A stretch of 64,000 nucleotides of DNA from Photorhabdus noenieputensis (GTDB taxonomy: Bacteria; Pseudomonadota; Gammaproteobacteria; Enterobacterales; Enterobacteriaceae), in contig NZ_RCWC01000003.1 in assembly GCF_018448935.1 (NCBI RefSeq), positions 62,001 to 126,000 on the forward strand, read 5' to 3'. Below the pieces are notes generated by a model. It did not search any database, was not told where the DNA came from, and saw nothing but the letters and a program-made list of their open reading frames with translations. Shown in pieces: positions 23,201 through 30,091 of this stretch (its first letter is position 1; each line of letters starts with the position of its first letter). A program made the position numbers and the translations under genes.

Positions 23201-23753
23201 AAGCATCGGTTCTTTGGTGCTACTCGACTCTGCCGCACCACCCTATGCACCGGTTCCGTATCAGGAAGATGCTGATATTGCCAAAGTTATTCTTGGTATT
23301 TTTGCCTACTACACTGACCGATTGGAAATGATCGACAGCTTGGATGACAACGAAATGCGTGCATTACCACGCGAGGCGTTACTGAGCTATATAAAAGAGC
23401 AACTAAAACGTTTCTCGTTGATTCAGGCACAGAATGATATGGGCTCAATTAACGGATTGTTCAATGTCTATCGGGCTGCGTCGGATATGTCACCGAAATA
23501 TCGTCCAATACCCGTACAGTTGCCAATTCCTATGCTGTTAGTAAAAGCGGTAGAACCCTTACCAAAAGGGGTTGTTGTGCCGGAGATCCGGGAGACCAAT
23601 GGCTGGGGTTGGGAGAAGTTCTCCACTCTTCCCATTCGTATCGCAGAAGTGCCGGGGAATCATTATAGCTGTCTGATGGAAGAGCACGTGGCGCATGTAT
23701 CGCAAGCGATAATCCATCACTTTCCATCAATAATAAAAGGAGGACAAGTATGA
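11259..23753 (+). CDS. glbC: GlbC-type hybrid NRPS-PKS megasynthase of the syrbactin (glidobactin/cepafungin) pathway
   Basis: About 4160 residues. Domains by base position: C (11300-12600, HHIVFDDW), A1 (12690-14210, YTSGSTGNPKG), PCP1 (14260-14450, GGNSL), C2 (14530-15830, HHIISDG), A2 (15890-17370), PCP2 (17400-17620, GGHSL), KS (17710-18990, TACSSS, EAHGTAT, KGNIGH), AT (19280-20200, GHSLGE, HAFH typical of malonyl), DH (20420-21230, HRIFEGQGVLP and HPALLDLG), KR (21900-22560, GGLGGIG, ADYAAAN), ACP (22640-22850), TE (22900-23750, GHSLGG, GNHYS). My hand-read A1 code is DLGDVGSIDK, close to basic-residue (Orn/Lys) codes; A2 is DVGWITGIVK, not diagnostic. This matches Lys or 4-hydroxy-Lys, then Ala plus malonate reduced to 4-amino-2-pentenoate, with TE cyclisation to the 12-membered lactam. 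The start is the GTG at 11259 after AGGAAA, which places the C domain normally; GTG 11190 or ATG 11199 are longer alternatives. Confidence 0.9.
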   Translation: MSNYSNTLSNIPFLLPTPAQRRLWLISQGNMDSALYNVPFSLRLRGTLDREALEKTIIFMIERHPVLRSQFHVLNGELQITLNPQWPELRISDLSDYSSEERETKIQSICDSEVRYCFNLSSDLPFRCLLLRRQENDHQLIFTLHHIVFDDWSTHVFLNDFSHAYNQYKVAQQPKLATITYPHVSDSITDIHMNSARRQRLRSYWGRQLAELPELHKLPTDRPRLLEQRGRGAIYHKSLPLSLVGRISKICQRYGLTPYMVAISAFAVLLNRYSHDDDIVIGSPFANRHSVDEHVRLGFFINLLPLRFRFNEGISFSDLLVQARDILLDAYENADLPFDEIVDVVQPVRSLSHPPVFQIMFDYLKSPGQALQLDELEIEVQFIHSGTAKYDLTLSIEESPNSLLCLVEFDTDLFDNLTITRMVNHYEKLLDTLLSEPERSVAKCSMLPPEELEALARFSRPSEPLPVLEFISVAERIKSQVRNNPDTRAIVWRDQRFTYAQLDEYAQCLLAKMRQCGVGPGSRVAVLMSYRPEIVISFYAILSAGAVYVPLSPADPRFADKINDAQPVLILTSEQDAVGLADFRATVLEVDGLFRQPALLEAQPIWPVQESDSAYVIYTSGSTGNPKGVEVSHGSLHASYHAWCRDYRFTQPGEPVSLQLAAPIFDLSIGDFSRTLGCGGCLVMCPREWLLDAPEMHRLMMSESVTFGDFPPVVLRQLIQFCQDNGQRLDGLSTLVCGADVWFGHELHAAQALCRPDARILGSYGVTEATIDSTVFDPETHPLAAGRVIPLGRPLASCELFIVDKHLQQVPIGVSGELLIAGVTVAKGYLNNPQLTAEKFITGKFDSQGRFVADSLVAENSGMRFYRTSDICCFLADGTIDFMGRSDHQVKIRGFRVELGEVESALLEHADVRQCAVVACNDSTNNKVLVAYVVSSADTDKLRGYLSLRLPSHMMPRAFVFLDKLPTTPNGKVDRKRLQVPDFSLPENQESMTEPANAREEQLLALWRTTLGVQVIGTEDNFFYCGGNSLIAANLITQINKTFNVQLKLSAIFNHPTIVGLASLLDDIEKNSTEKDGVEKSGAKQSVAVQHVSQGSDLLSFGQRSLWLIAMQQPDDCSYNVPFTLRLHGNLHFSALTQALNDVVQRHDVLRTTFSNQVSKVNAPDGTSSFEPSHQVAPELTLSLRQQNISGGESALASKLQEEMMASFNLANGPLIRAILFTLSPQEHVLCITLHHIISDGRSLAILFDELRQCYQARLAGKAPMLPMLEANYRHFISWQRTRLTEPAVQQQIHFWRQQLADTPATLILNDMTTPTDESAAISCVIPHVYVEGVEKLAREQNCTPFMVWLSLFALLLRQQSGEQDLIVGTPVSLRTIPAWDALIGYFANTLPVRINSRELQTFQQLLMHTRQVSLDILENRDLPFDYLVQALNLPRVAGKNPVFQTIFSCELDQPNDATFGGMKVSDVELGAYRAKIDLELAINRVNGQVYAHFMAMPGVLSAVTLERMSEYLLAMLPQLIEKPDTALADLLTVNSDRNVQPELVVDKPQGLFQLFQQSLSRHSGHVALESDELSLSYQQLDTLTAYVAQQLQQAGVGRGDRVGILMGHHPHNVTAMLAINRIGAVFVPLAPDNAEPANRYVIDNAEIKAILCRNETAPLCQRLGLAAINIDELDTANVPYMAMAAVCQPDDCAYVIYTSGSTGKPKGVAVSHRSACHNILAIRDELRLEPSSRIVQYSSPVFDVMLGEIFPALATGACVVFGKKQQLLPGSELTEWLAHKQITHMWIVPSALAIVPLVPLPNLQVLIVTGEPCMPEVAQRWSVGRRLMNGYGPTECAIVVSLTDYHAAGQNLVLRPMGDVRFYLLDEQRKPVAPGEIGELYLAGTCVAQGYLGMDEKTAEVFLPDIFATQLKARMYRTGDIVRQRMDGALEFVGRVDRQVKIRGHRIELNAVRAALSSLPGVRQAEALAITDSQGNKELAGYIVGETSRNEILSALRQQVSEVMVPTALFFLDALPTGITGKVDLKALAEMKLTRAGQHQSSPLPAKVVSSLSRVEAIWRELLERDEIDYDENFFDAGGHSLRVMALFQQLNEAFGSDLSVTDLFAHPTIRQQAQLLDTLSQQKTPVAVTPLIVTEKTTTPTLDVPTQDSNAIAIIGMTGRFPQAPDLDIFWQQLLAGYDASMELSDEELLQRGVDPTLLSHPRFVRRARLLEGCAEFDARFFGYSSREAQVMDPQQRLFLEMAWETLELSGYGNDSTPRSVGVFGSSGFNYYLLENVMPNKDRMHLDPGQWQIGNDKDFIATRTAYKLNLSGPAVSIGTACSSSLTAIHFACESLRRGECDMALAGAVALDPQQVGFVHVSGGIMSPDGLCRPFDAAANGTASGSGGGMILLKRLSAALQDGDTIHAVIKGSAVNNDGAQKVSYTAPSIDGQSSVIKDALRNAGVSPASISYIEAHGTATSLGDPIEVRALTQAFLEQSDGEMLPVGSCAIGSVKGNIGHIDAAAGIAGVIKTVLALRHQTLPPSIHYHQPNPAIHFEQTPFSVINTACPWPQTNQPRRAGVSSFGIGGTNTHLILEEAPRQQDTRLLDDERWHLLPISAKTPQALIQQGERLAVALTTCHEPLADIAGTLQQGRSVFSERAFVVGKDREQLINQLHRLSPQTQTVSRKQQHRAVIFMFPGQGSQSIEMGQSLYLRDGVFRQQFDRCAELLQPHIKLDIRQLIYPQSERDNAISRLNATRYTQPALFTVEYALARQLQAWGITPQAMIGHSLGELVAACVGGMLELEDTLALVANRAAIMQRQPTGAMLAVQASSERIVSLAPECEFAAINGPEQCVITGSHDNIAVLEERCNKAGISCRRLTTSHAFHSSLMDDAAQQMREFSAGFTLQSSTIPMISNISGSWFSEQDRDNSGYWGEHLRRPVRFYDGILTLLNHHDNPILLEVGPGSALTSMLKNLQQTGQAQILTTMRHTRQQKPDEEVLLNTIGQLWQQGIAIDWAAFGHSHKLHRVMLPVYPFQRQHLWLEHPVTTSAAIIGTQRRKLPTFTPSSDKEGVTRFTCKLDDNVWFIDEHRIFEGQGVLPGTGCLELVRRAFHELQPGGTATFSEVYFPSPLILPSGVERQIRISLTAIDRSFAFTLESRGDDDMWQLHASGNVTAICSPPAEIVSPYELSRNLQLEEVAEAPERFNQAFADYGPRWRCIAGVWMGDRCALAQLRLNQAFIDDLPDIALHPALLDLGTVFLHACLLPGDASIPFHYGSLTLHQPLRAEFYSLAVETAPRTYDITLFSWDENQNCKQVLAEIHGYNLRQFNSLPRQPAHEVNVAQWCRYPRWLPKPLGEAKQNRAPWLIFGAQAAELNDLWQAAVPGSIVVEDADEFLRQNTYRFSLRKDQPEDYQRLIDCLIQQQMLPEHIIWCWTAAGISQPEAAFEQLAAAIKALTGHHRVFNITLISRGLQAAKVLEACNAAPALGLLGILAAEYPGCSARHIDLDDDTFATYQSLITELYTDMQPEEAAEGIPVTSIKLKQGERELQTFTELDEIPRRQILRDGGVYLITGGLGGIGQLLARHISNKCSKVKLGILSRRGANAASEALLDVLRNSGAEIMMLRTDVADGAALNEALAQMRAKFGAINGVIHSAGIEASGLLEHGTSQDWRHVMAAKVSGTQQLMTAISQDPLDFVLLCSSLASLVGGMGQADYAAANRYLDAVAHYWRQQAIPVTSVNWDTWAEVGMAVNYAARRQESVIGLSNQEGCAIFDLAIAGMAAQIVVSKFTTVRRTQLQDLSVISDSASPEEAVRQLWYELLGEETIHLEDDFFELGGHSLLATQMISRLRDHFQHCLTLAEFLEQPTMARVVRSLSDDKKSLAPDNAHIRYCLVPINHGGDGNYSPFFCVPGMGGNVTQFMPLAAALPRELPFIGMQYLGLDGKTAPHQSVEEIATHYIACLRSVQKQGPYHIGGHSLGGKVAYEMARQLHAEGESIGSLVLLDSAAPPYAPVPYQEDADIAKVILGIFAYYTDRLEMIDSLDDNEMRALPREALLSYIKEQLKRFSLIQAQNDMGSINGLFNVYRAASDMSPKYRPIPVQLPIPMLLVKAVEPLPKGVVVPEIRETNGWGWEKFSTLPIRIAEVPGNHYSCLMEEHVAHVSQAIIHHFPSIIKGGQV

Positions 23754-25015
23754 GTGATTCTTCCCCAACAGTTCACCTTGCTGAAAACCACCAGCATAAA
23801 CGCCAATTGGCCGTGATCCTAATGACATTGGCTGTGGATGCTCTGGGTATCGGGATTGTCCTTCCCGTTTTACCCGATCTGTTGCGGGAGGTTGCCCCTC
23901 AACCACCGGAAGCGGGTGTGCCATTAATCGGGTTATTTGTCTCACTATATGCTTTTGCACAGTTCCTTTTTGCCCCGTTGTTAGGGACGCTTAGCGACGC
24001 CTGGGGAAGGCGGCCGGTATTGCTTGCAACACTGTTTGGCACAGCGCTGAGCTATACGCTGGTGGCAACAGCACCATCGCTAGGATGGCTGGTGGCCGGT
24101 ATATTTCTTTCAGGCTCCACCGCCGCCAGTACTTCCGCTGCATCGGCTTACGTAGCAGATATTACACCAGAAACACAACGGGCCGCGCGTTTTGGTCTGG
24201 TCAGTGGTGTTCTTGGCTTCGGCATGGTTGCCGGGCCAGCTTTCGGAGGGCTATTGGGTATGATTGAACCGCGCCTTCCGTTTGTCATTGCTGGCTCACT
24301 GGCAGCCGTGAACGCGATTGCCGCTATGTTCGTTCTGAACGAAAGTCTGACCAAGGAGAACCGGCGTTCGTTCGACTGGCGTCGGGCCAACCCTTTGGGC
24401 AGCCTGAAACTACTGGCGACGGATGGGGTACTGAGACGACTGGTTTATGCTTCGGCTCTTGGCATGGTGGCTTATGGCATTTTTCTGGCCTGTTTTGTCT
24501 TACTCAATGAAATACGTTTGGGCTGGGGGCCACGTGAAAACGGTTTGGCTCTCACCGGACTCGGCATCGGAATCATCATAACGCAAACTTGGTTGCTAAA
24601 AATGTTCGTGGCGCGCTGTAACGAATACCGCACAGCGATCATCGGTTACGGACTCTATATGTTGGCGTTTATCGCTTATAGCCTGGCTGTATCACCACTT
24701 ATTGTTGCGGGTGCAATTACTCTGCATGCACTAGCGTTGATCAGCGATTCGACGCTTCGTGCTTTGATTTCATTACGTGCGGGCAATGAGCGACAAGGGG
24801 AATATCTGGGAGCACAGAACTGTATGTTGGGTCTGGCTATCACTGTTTCACCGCTGTTGGGAGCGTTATTGCTGCATTTTTCATCTCGCCAAGGACAATC
24901 TCTCTATTTTCAAGGGTTTCCCTTTGTTATTGCTGTCGTTGTTTGCTTCTGCGCCATATTGATTTTGCTGCGTGGTTCTCAGGCAGACGTCACATTACGC
25001 AATTTGTATAAATAA
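23750..25015 (+). CDS. glbD: MFS drug-efflux-type transporter of the glb cluster
   Basis: 421 residues, about 12 hydrophobic segments and the DHA1/TetA-type motif A, GTLSDAWGRRPVLL (about residues 79-92). Its start overlaps the glbC stop as ATGA, so it is translationally coupled to the synthetase. It is likely the exporter or self-protection pump for the proteasome inhibitor in the inner membrane; the substrate is inferred from context. The gene symbol follows the order of known glidobactin clusters and is the least certain part of the call. Confidence 0.8.
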   Translation: MSDSSPTVHLAENHQHKRQLAVILMTLAVDALGIGIVLPVLPDLLREVAPQPPEAGVPLIGLFVSLYAFAQFLFAPLLGTLSDAWGRRPVLLATLFGTALSYTLVATAPSLGWLVAGIFLSGSTAASTSAASAYVADITPETQRAARFGLVSGVLGFGMVAGPAFGGLLGMIEPRLPFVIAGSLAAVNAIAAMFVLNESLTKENRRSFDWRRANPLGSLKLLATDGVLRRLVYASALGMVAYGIFLACFVLLNEIRLGWGPRENGLALTGLGIGIIITQTWLLKMFVARCNEYRTAIIGYGLYMLAFIAYSLAVSPLIVAGAITLHALALISDSTLRALISLRAGNERQGEYLGAQNCMLGLAITVSPLLGALLLHFSSRQGQSLYFQGFPFVIAVVVCFCAILILLRGSQADVTLRNLYK

Positions 25016-25043
25016 AAATATCACCAGCCTGTGAGGATTAATT

Positions 25044-28000
25044 ATGAAACAACATCAAGGGACCTATTACCCCCTGACCGCGGCACAGCAGGAAATTTGG
25101 CTGGCTGAACAATTAAATGTAAGCGCAGGAATTTATAACACGGGTTGTTATATTGATATTTCAGGCGCTATCGATATTGAGACACTTAACACGGCATTGT
25201 CCCAGTTGATAGATGAAGCTGAGTGTTTACGAGTGGTGGTTGTACAGCACCCACAAGGACCCCAGCAACAGATCGTTACTAATCTGCAATGGAGCTGCCC
25301 GCTTATTGATCTATCTCACCATGTGGATGCGTTAACAGAAGCTGAAATCTGGATGAAGGCTGAATTGGTGCGGCCAATGGATTTAACACAGGGGCCATTG
25401 TTTGGTTTTGCGCTGCTAAAAATCAGTGATGAACACTATTTTTTGTTTATTCGCGTCCATCATCTGGCTAGTGACGCTTTTGGCACTACGTTGCTGATTC
25501 AGCGGCTTGCTGAACTGTATACCCAGAAATTGACTGGCGCTGATGAGCTGGAAAATCCTTTCGGACCTCTGAGCGATCTGTTGGCTTTTGATAAAGAATA
25601 TCGTCGCTCGGAAAATTTTCAACATGACCGTCAATGGTGGTCACAGTATATGGCAGGCCGAAGTGAGCCACAGAGCCTTGCCGTAGGAGCGAAACCCGGT
25701 CAGTTTGCCGATTTGGGTTCATTCAGTTGCACCCAGTGTGAAATTCCGGCAAAAGTCAATGATATCCTGCGTGCTCTGAGTGAAGAGAATGGAAGTAGTA
25801 TGGCACAAATTATTGTTGCTATCGTTGCTTCCTGGATTTCTCGCATGACCGATAAGCAGGATATTACTTTAGGTATGCCAGTCACTGCGCGTTCAGGGCG
25901 GGCGTTACGCGCTATTCCAGGTATGGTATCCAATGTATTACCTCTGCGTCTGACCATAGATCCTGCTCATTCCATAGGCGACATTAGTAAACAGGTCAGC
26001 CAAGAAATCCGCCAGTTACTCAAACATCAGCAGTATCGTTCTGAAGATATCTATCGTGATTTACAGCGAAATGGTTCTGCCCCCCGCTTGTTTGCGCAGA
26101 ATATTAATGTGATGCTGTTTAACAGCAATGTGAGCTTTGCGGGTAATTTTGGGCGCACCAAAAATTTGTCCAGTGGTCCGGTAGAAGACCTCTCTGTGAC
26201 CATTTATTATCATGACGAAGGCGGCAATTTGCAGTTTACGCTCGATACCAATGATAACCTCTACACTCCCCACGATATTAACCTGCAAAAATCTCTTTTT
26301 CAGCACTTCATCACTGAATTGCTGGCGGATATATCACGTCCTATTGGTGAACTGACATTGCCAGGTTGGCACATAGGAGACAGCCTATTACCTGCACGGC
26401 GTACAGTATTAAATGAGGAAACACTGACCTCGCGCTTTGAACAACAGGCAATTGCCATGCCAGATAGTGTGGCGCTGACTTATCAGCAGGAGAATGTGAG
26501 TTATACGGTATTGAACCAACGTGCTAACCAACTGGCGCGCTATTTAGTATCTCAACAAATAGGTCCTGAACAGCGTGTTGTAGTCTGTTTACCCCGTTCT
26601 ATTGAGATGATGGTGACACTGCTGGCTATCATCAAGGCTGGTGCTGCTTACGTGCCAGTAGAAGCGGATTATCCGCAAAGTCGTCTTGATTTTATGATTG
26701 ATGATGCTGAACCTGCTTGTGTGATCACCACCAGTGAAATTGTGCAACGCCTGACAACCAATACCCCCATGTTACTGCTAGATGATCCCGAATTACTCAC
26801 CCATCTGGAAATACAGAGTGTTGCTGATCTGTCTGACAAAGAGCGCTTGCAACCGCTGATTTCGGCACATCCTGCTTATATCATTTACACTTCTGGCTCC
26901 ACCGGCGTGCCCAAGGGCGTGGTAGTGACTCATCATAATGTGATGCGTTTACTACAAAGTACTCAGCGCTGGTTTAATTTCTCTGCAACTGATTGTTGGA
27001 CAATGTTTCACTCTTATGCGTTTGATTTTGCTGTCTGGGAGTGTTGGGGAGCATTGCTCAATGGCGGAAGACTGGTGATTGTCCCTTGGGAAGTTAGTCG
27101 TTCGCCTACAGATTTTTTGCGGCTTTTAGTTAGCGAAAAAGTGACGGTGTTAAACCAAACACCCTCAGCGTTTCAGGCGCTGATCCATGCTGATCGCGAA
27201 GCCCCTCAGCTTGGGCACAGTTTGATGCTACGCACGGTGATTTTTGGCGGAGAAGCGCTGAATACGCATATCCTGGAGGAGTGGTATCAAAGGCACGCTG
27301 ATAACGCTCCTCAGTTGATCAACATGTATGGTATTACTGAAACCACTGTACATGTGACCTATTTCCCTCTTTCACGTGAAGTCATTGCGCTGCCTGCCTC
27401 AAGTCTTATCGGTGAACCTATTGATGATCTCAGTATTTATATTCTTGATGAGACTCAGTGCCCGGTTCCGGTAGGTTTTGTGGGTGAGATATATGTGGGT
27501 GGCGCGGGAGTAGCCCGTGGTTATCTGAATCGTCCTGAACTTACTGCTGAACGCTTCATTGCTGATCCCTTTGCCGGCACAGATGCGCGTATGTATCGCA
27601 CGGGTGACCTGGCAAGATTGCGTCGGGATGGGGTATTGGACTTCCTTGGCCGCACTGACGATCAAGTTAAAATCCGCGGCTTCCGTATTGAATTGGGCGA
27701 AGTGGCGGCGGCGCTAAATGCACATCCTGATATCGTACAGTCTGAGGTCATTGTGCGTGAAGATGAAGGTCAACAGAAGCGGTTGGTGAGTTATGTCATT
27801 GCTCATAAGGGTATTACACTTGAACCACAGTTAATACGTTCCAGTCTGGCCACATTCTTGCCCGAAGCGATGATTCCAGCGGCAATAGTGCAGCTTGATC
27901 ACTTCCCGTTGACCATTAATGGAAAGTTAGACCGAAAGGCGTTGCCGAAACCCATGTGGAACAGTGTAGTAGTCAATGAAAATAGCTCCTCCAGCCCACA

Positions 28001-28241
28001 AGAACTCTCGCTTTGTCGTCTATTTGCCGAGTTGTTGGGATTAGAAAATATCTCTCCAGAGGATAATTTCTTTGAGCTCGGCGGCGAATCTTTGGTTGCA
28101 ATGCGGGTAATAGCAAGAGTGCGTAGTGACTTCGGCGTTGAAATAACGTTACGCGATCTATTTAACGCACCGAGGGTCAGCCAACTGGTACAACGATTGA
28201 ACGCTTTGCAGCAGGAAAATGAAGTCGTCAGCCAGACCTAA
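25044..28241 (+). CDS. glbF: GlbF-type NRPS, starter C-A(Thr)-PCP
   Basis: 1065 residues. A condensation domain (1-430) has the motif HHLASDAFG, in which the usual DG is DA. Adenylation domain is at 450-950 (YTSGSTGVPKG, YGITETTVH, TGDLARL) and PCP at 975-1050 (FFELGGESLVA). The specificity residues read by hand, DFWNIGMVHK, are the standard threonine code. An N-terminal C domain on the first module fits lipoinitiation: joining a fatty acyl group to Thr. It therefore acts before GlbC although it is encoded after it. It lies 28 bases after the MFS gene, in the same operon. I see no MbtH-like gene in the window to partner the A domains. Confidence 0.88.
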   Translation: MKQHQGTYYPLTAAQQEIWLAEQLNVSAGIYNTGCYIDISGAIDIETLNTALSQLIDEAECLRVVVVQHPQGPQQQIVTNLQWSCPLIDLSHHVDALTEAEIWMKAELVRPMDLTQGPLFGFALLKISDEHYFLFIRVHHLASDAFGTTLLIQRLAELYTQKLTGADELENPFGPLSDLLAFDKEYRRSENFQHDRQWWSQYMAGRSEPQSLAVGAKPGQFADLGSFSCTQCEIPAKVNDILRALSEENGSSMAQIIVAIVASWISRMTDKQDITLGMPVTARSGRALRAIPGMVSNVLPLRLTIDPAHSIGDISKQVSQEIRQLLKHQQYRSEDIYRDLQRNGSAPRLFAQNINVMLFNSNVSFAGNFGRTKNLSSGPVEDLSVTIYYHDEGGNLQFTLDTNDNLYTPHDINLQKSLFQHFITELLADISRPIGELTLPGWHIGDSLLPARRTVLNEETLTSRFEQQAIAMPDSVALTYQQENVSYTVLNQRANQLARYLVSQQIGPEQRVVVCLPRSIEMMVTLLAIIKAGAAYVPVEADYPQSRLDFMIDDAEPACVITTSEIVQRLTTNTPMLLLDDPELLTHLEIQSVADLSDKERLQPLISAHPAYIIYTSGSTGVPKGVVVTHHNVMRLLQSTQRWFNFSATDCWTMFHSYAFDFAVWECWGALLNGGRLVIVPWEVSRSPTDFLRLLVSEKVTVLNQTPSAFQALIHADREAPQLGHSLMLRTVIFGGEALNTHILEEWYQRHADNAPQLINMYGITETTVHVTYFPLSREVIALPASSLIGEPIDDLSIYILDETQCPVPVGFVGEIYVGGAGVARGYLNRPELTAERFIADPFAGTDARMYRTGDLARLRRDGVLDFLGRTDDQVKIRGFRIELGEVAAALNAHPDIVQSEVIVREDEGQQKRLVSYVIAHKGITLEPQLIRSSLATFLPEAMIPAAIVQLDHFPLTINGKLDRKALPKPMWNSVVVNENSSSSPQELSLCRLFAELLGLENISPEDNFFELGGESLVAMRVIARVRSDFGVEITLRDLFNAPRVSQLVQRLNALQQENEVVSQT

Positions 28242-28289
28242 ATTTTTAACGTGATTATGTCGGTAAATAAATAAAATAGAGGACAAAAC

Positions 28290-28652
28290 ATGATGAACCG
28301 AATAGGTGAGTTAACCGCAGAACTTCTTAGCTCAATGAATCAGTATGACCTTAAACGACTGGATAATATTTTTTCCGAAGATATTTCACTTTATTATCCG
28401 GGCCTTCCTCCAATGGTAGGTAAAAAGATGTCGCTTATTTTTCTCAAGAAACTTTTCTCAAATTTTGAATATTTACATTTTAAGCAAACTGGTTTTATTG
28501 CTAGTAATAACCAAGCTTGCGTTATTTGGGAAAATGAAGGACGCCGTAAAAATAGTGATATTTATAGCAATATGGGCGTGACATTAATAGAAATTATGGA
28601 CGACAAAATAGTTCTTCTCAGCGATTACTTTAAATTTGAAGTGCCGCATTAA
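28290..28652 (+). CDS. SnoaL/NTF2-like small protein ending the glb operon
   Basis: 120 residues with the alpha-plus-beta-barrel pattern of NTF2-like proteins: helical N-terminus (TAELLSSMNQYDLKRLDNIFSED), then alternating strands (DISLYYPGLPP, QACVIWENEGRR, VTLIEIMDDKIVLLSDYFKF). Family members include ketosteroid-isomerase-like enzymes. It lies 48 bases after glbF with RBS AGAGGACA, so is probably co-transcribed. Its role in syrbactin assembly is unknown. A strong hairpin follows. Confidence 0.65.
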   Translation: MMNRIGELTAELLSSMNQYDLKRLDNIFSEDISLYYPGLPPMVGKKMSLIFLKKLFSNFEYLHFKQTGFIASNNQACVIWENEGRRKNSDIYSNMGVTLIEIMDDKIVLLSDYFKFEVPH

Positions 28653-28753
28653 GCAGGATATCGCTGTAATAAAAACTTGGTGCTTTTTGGATGTTGTATT
28701 TGGTTTAGCTATTACCGCTACGCTCTTATTTTATTCGTCTGGCTTGCAAGGCG

Positions 28754-28787
28754 AAGGTGAAACAGTGGCTATAAACTGTTTCACCTT
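28754..28787 (+). terminator. Terminator-like hairpin closing the glb operon
   Basis: Perfect 13-bp stem AAGGTGAAACAGT / ACTGTTTCACCTT with an 8-base loop, 100 bases after the last glb gene. The T tail is short (TTTAG). Confidence 0.65.
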
Positions 28788-28972
28788 TAGTAATAGTTGC
28801 TACATGTAACAACATGGATGATTACGTATAACCGTTTCATGCAAAGATAACCATAACCATTCTATTTTGTTCCGTCAGGGAGAATAAGATTAATATCGTT
28901 CAATACTATCAATCATATTTTTTCCGGAAAATCTTTAATCCTGAGTGGCAGATTTACCCCTGCCACGTTTAT

Positions 28973-29623
28973 TCAGAAACCTAAGCTATCCAGTAAATCA
29001 TCAACCTGAGCTTGATTAGCGATAACACCCACGCCATTTTGATTCACCTGCGGACCATTTAGCAAACTGTCAGCCTCTTTCTTGGTTTTTATCACCTGAT
29101 CAGCCGGCATGTTTTCCATTAATACCATCACCAACTGTTTTTCTATTTCCTGAATAACATCCATCATCCGCTTAATAACCTGACCGGTAAGATCCTGGAA
29201 ATCTTGCGCCATCATGATCTCCAGCAATTGAGCGTTAGTGAATGCGGTATGTTCAGGTACCGTATTGAGGTAATTCCGGGTATCCATAACCAACGAACGT
29301 GCCACAGGCATCTCAACAGGGTTTTCAAACCACTCATCCCAACGTTTTTTCAGTGATATTGCCGATGACTCTAACTCATTCTGACGAGGTTGCGCCGCTT
29401 CAACACAATTAAGCGCCCTTTCCGCCGCTTGCGCCGTCATCTGCACAACATAGTCCAAACGTTCCCTTGCATCAGGTATTGCCTCAGCCGCCTGAGCAAT
29501 AGTTTTATCCAATCCCAACTCACGTAAACTATCACGCAACATGCGCGTAAGTTGCCCGATACGGCTGATAATTTCACTGGCGCTAATGGTCTCATCCCTT
29601 GGCATGACTGGATTTACACTCAT
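28973..29623 (-). CDS. cheZ: Protein phosphatase CheZ
   Basis: 216 residues, close to the E. coli length, largely helical. The catalytic segment is about residues 138-150 ([17 protein letters not shown]), including the Gln that dephosphorylates CheY-P. The C-terminal CheY-binding peptide is [12 protein letters not shown]. It ends clockwise flagellar signalling. Last gene of the receptor-cheRBYZ operon, 9 bases after cheY. Confidence 0.96.
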   Translation of the reverse strand: MSVNPVMPRDETISASEIISRIGQLTRMLRDSLRELGLDKTIAQAAEAIPDARERLDYVVQMTAQAAERALNCVEAAQPRQNELESSAISLKKRWDEWFENPVEMPVARSLVMDTRNYLNTVPEHTAFTNAQLLEIMMAQDFQDLTGQVIKRMMDVIQEIEKQLVMVLMENMPADQVIKTKKEADSLLNGPQVNQNGVGVIANQAQVDDLLDSLGF

Positions 29624-29632
29624 TATGTCTCC

Positions 29633-30022
29633 TTAGAGGCCCAGTTTTTCAAATATTTTATTAAGCTTTTCTTCCAAAGTAGCTGCGGTAAAAGGTTTAA
29701 CAACATAACCACTGGCACCGGCTTGTGCCGCAGCAATAATATTTTCTTTCTTCGCTTCTGCTGTCACCATCAAAACCGGTATCTTAGCCAATTGTGCATC
29801 TTCTCGAATGACTTTTAGCAACTCTAAACCATCCATATTAGGCATATTCCAATCAGAGATAATAAAGTCAAATTGAGATGAACGAATCTTAGCCAGGGCT
29901 TCTGCCCCATCTTGAGCCTCTTCTACATTATTAAAGCCCAATTCTTTTAAAAGGTTACGAACGATGCGACGCATGGTTGAAAAATCATCAACCACCAAAA
30001 ATCTTAGATCCTTATTCGCCAT
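29633..30022 (-). CDS. cheY: Chemotaxis response regulator CheY
   Basis: 129 residues, single receiver domain. Acidic pocket DD at residues 12-13 ([10 protein letters not shown]), phospho-acceptor Asp57 ([12 protein letters not shown]), Thr87 (MVTAEA) and Lys109 (VVKPFTA) are all in place. When phosphorylated by CheA it binds the flagellar switch FliM. Operon partner of cheB (upstream) and cheZ. Confidence 0.97.
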   Translation of the reverse strand: MANKDLRFLVVDDFSTMRRIVRNLLKELGFNNVEEAQDGAEALAKIRSSQFDFIISDWNMPNMDGLELLKVIREDAQLAKIPVLMVTAEAKKENIIAAAQAGASGYVVKPFTAATLEEKLNKIFEKLGL

Positions 30023-30091
30023 AAAAACTCCTTGAAATTATTTACCAGTCAGCACAGAGCCACTTAAAAAATTAAATTTATCCGACAGCCG

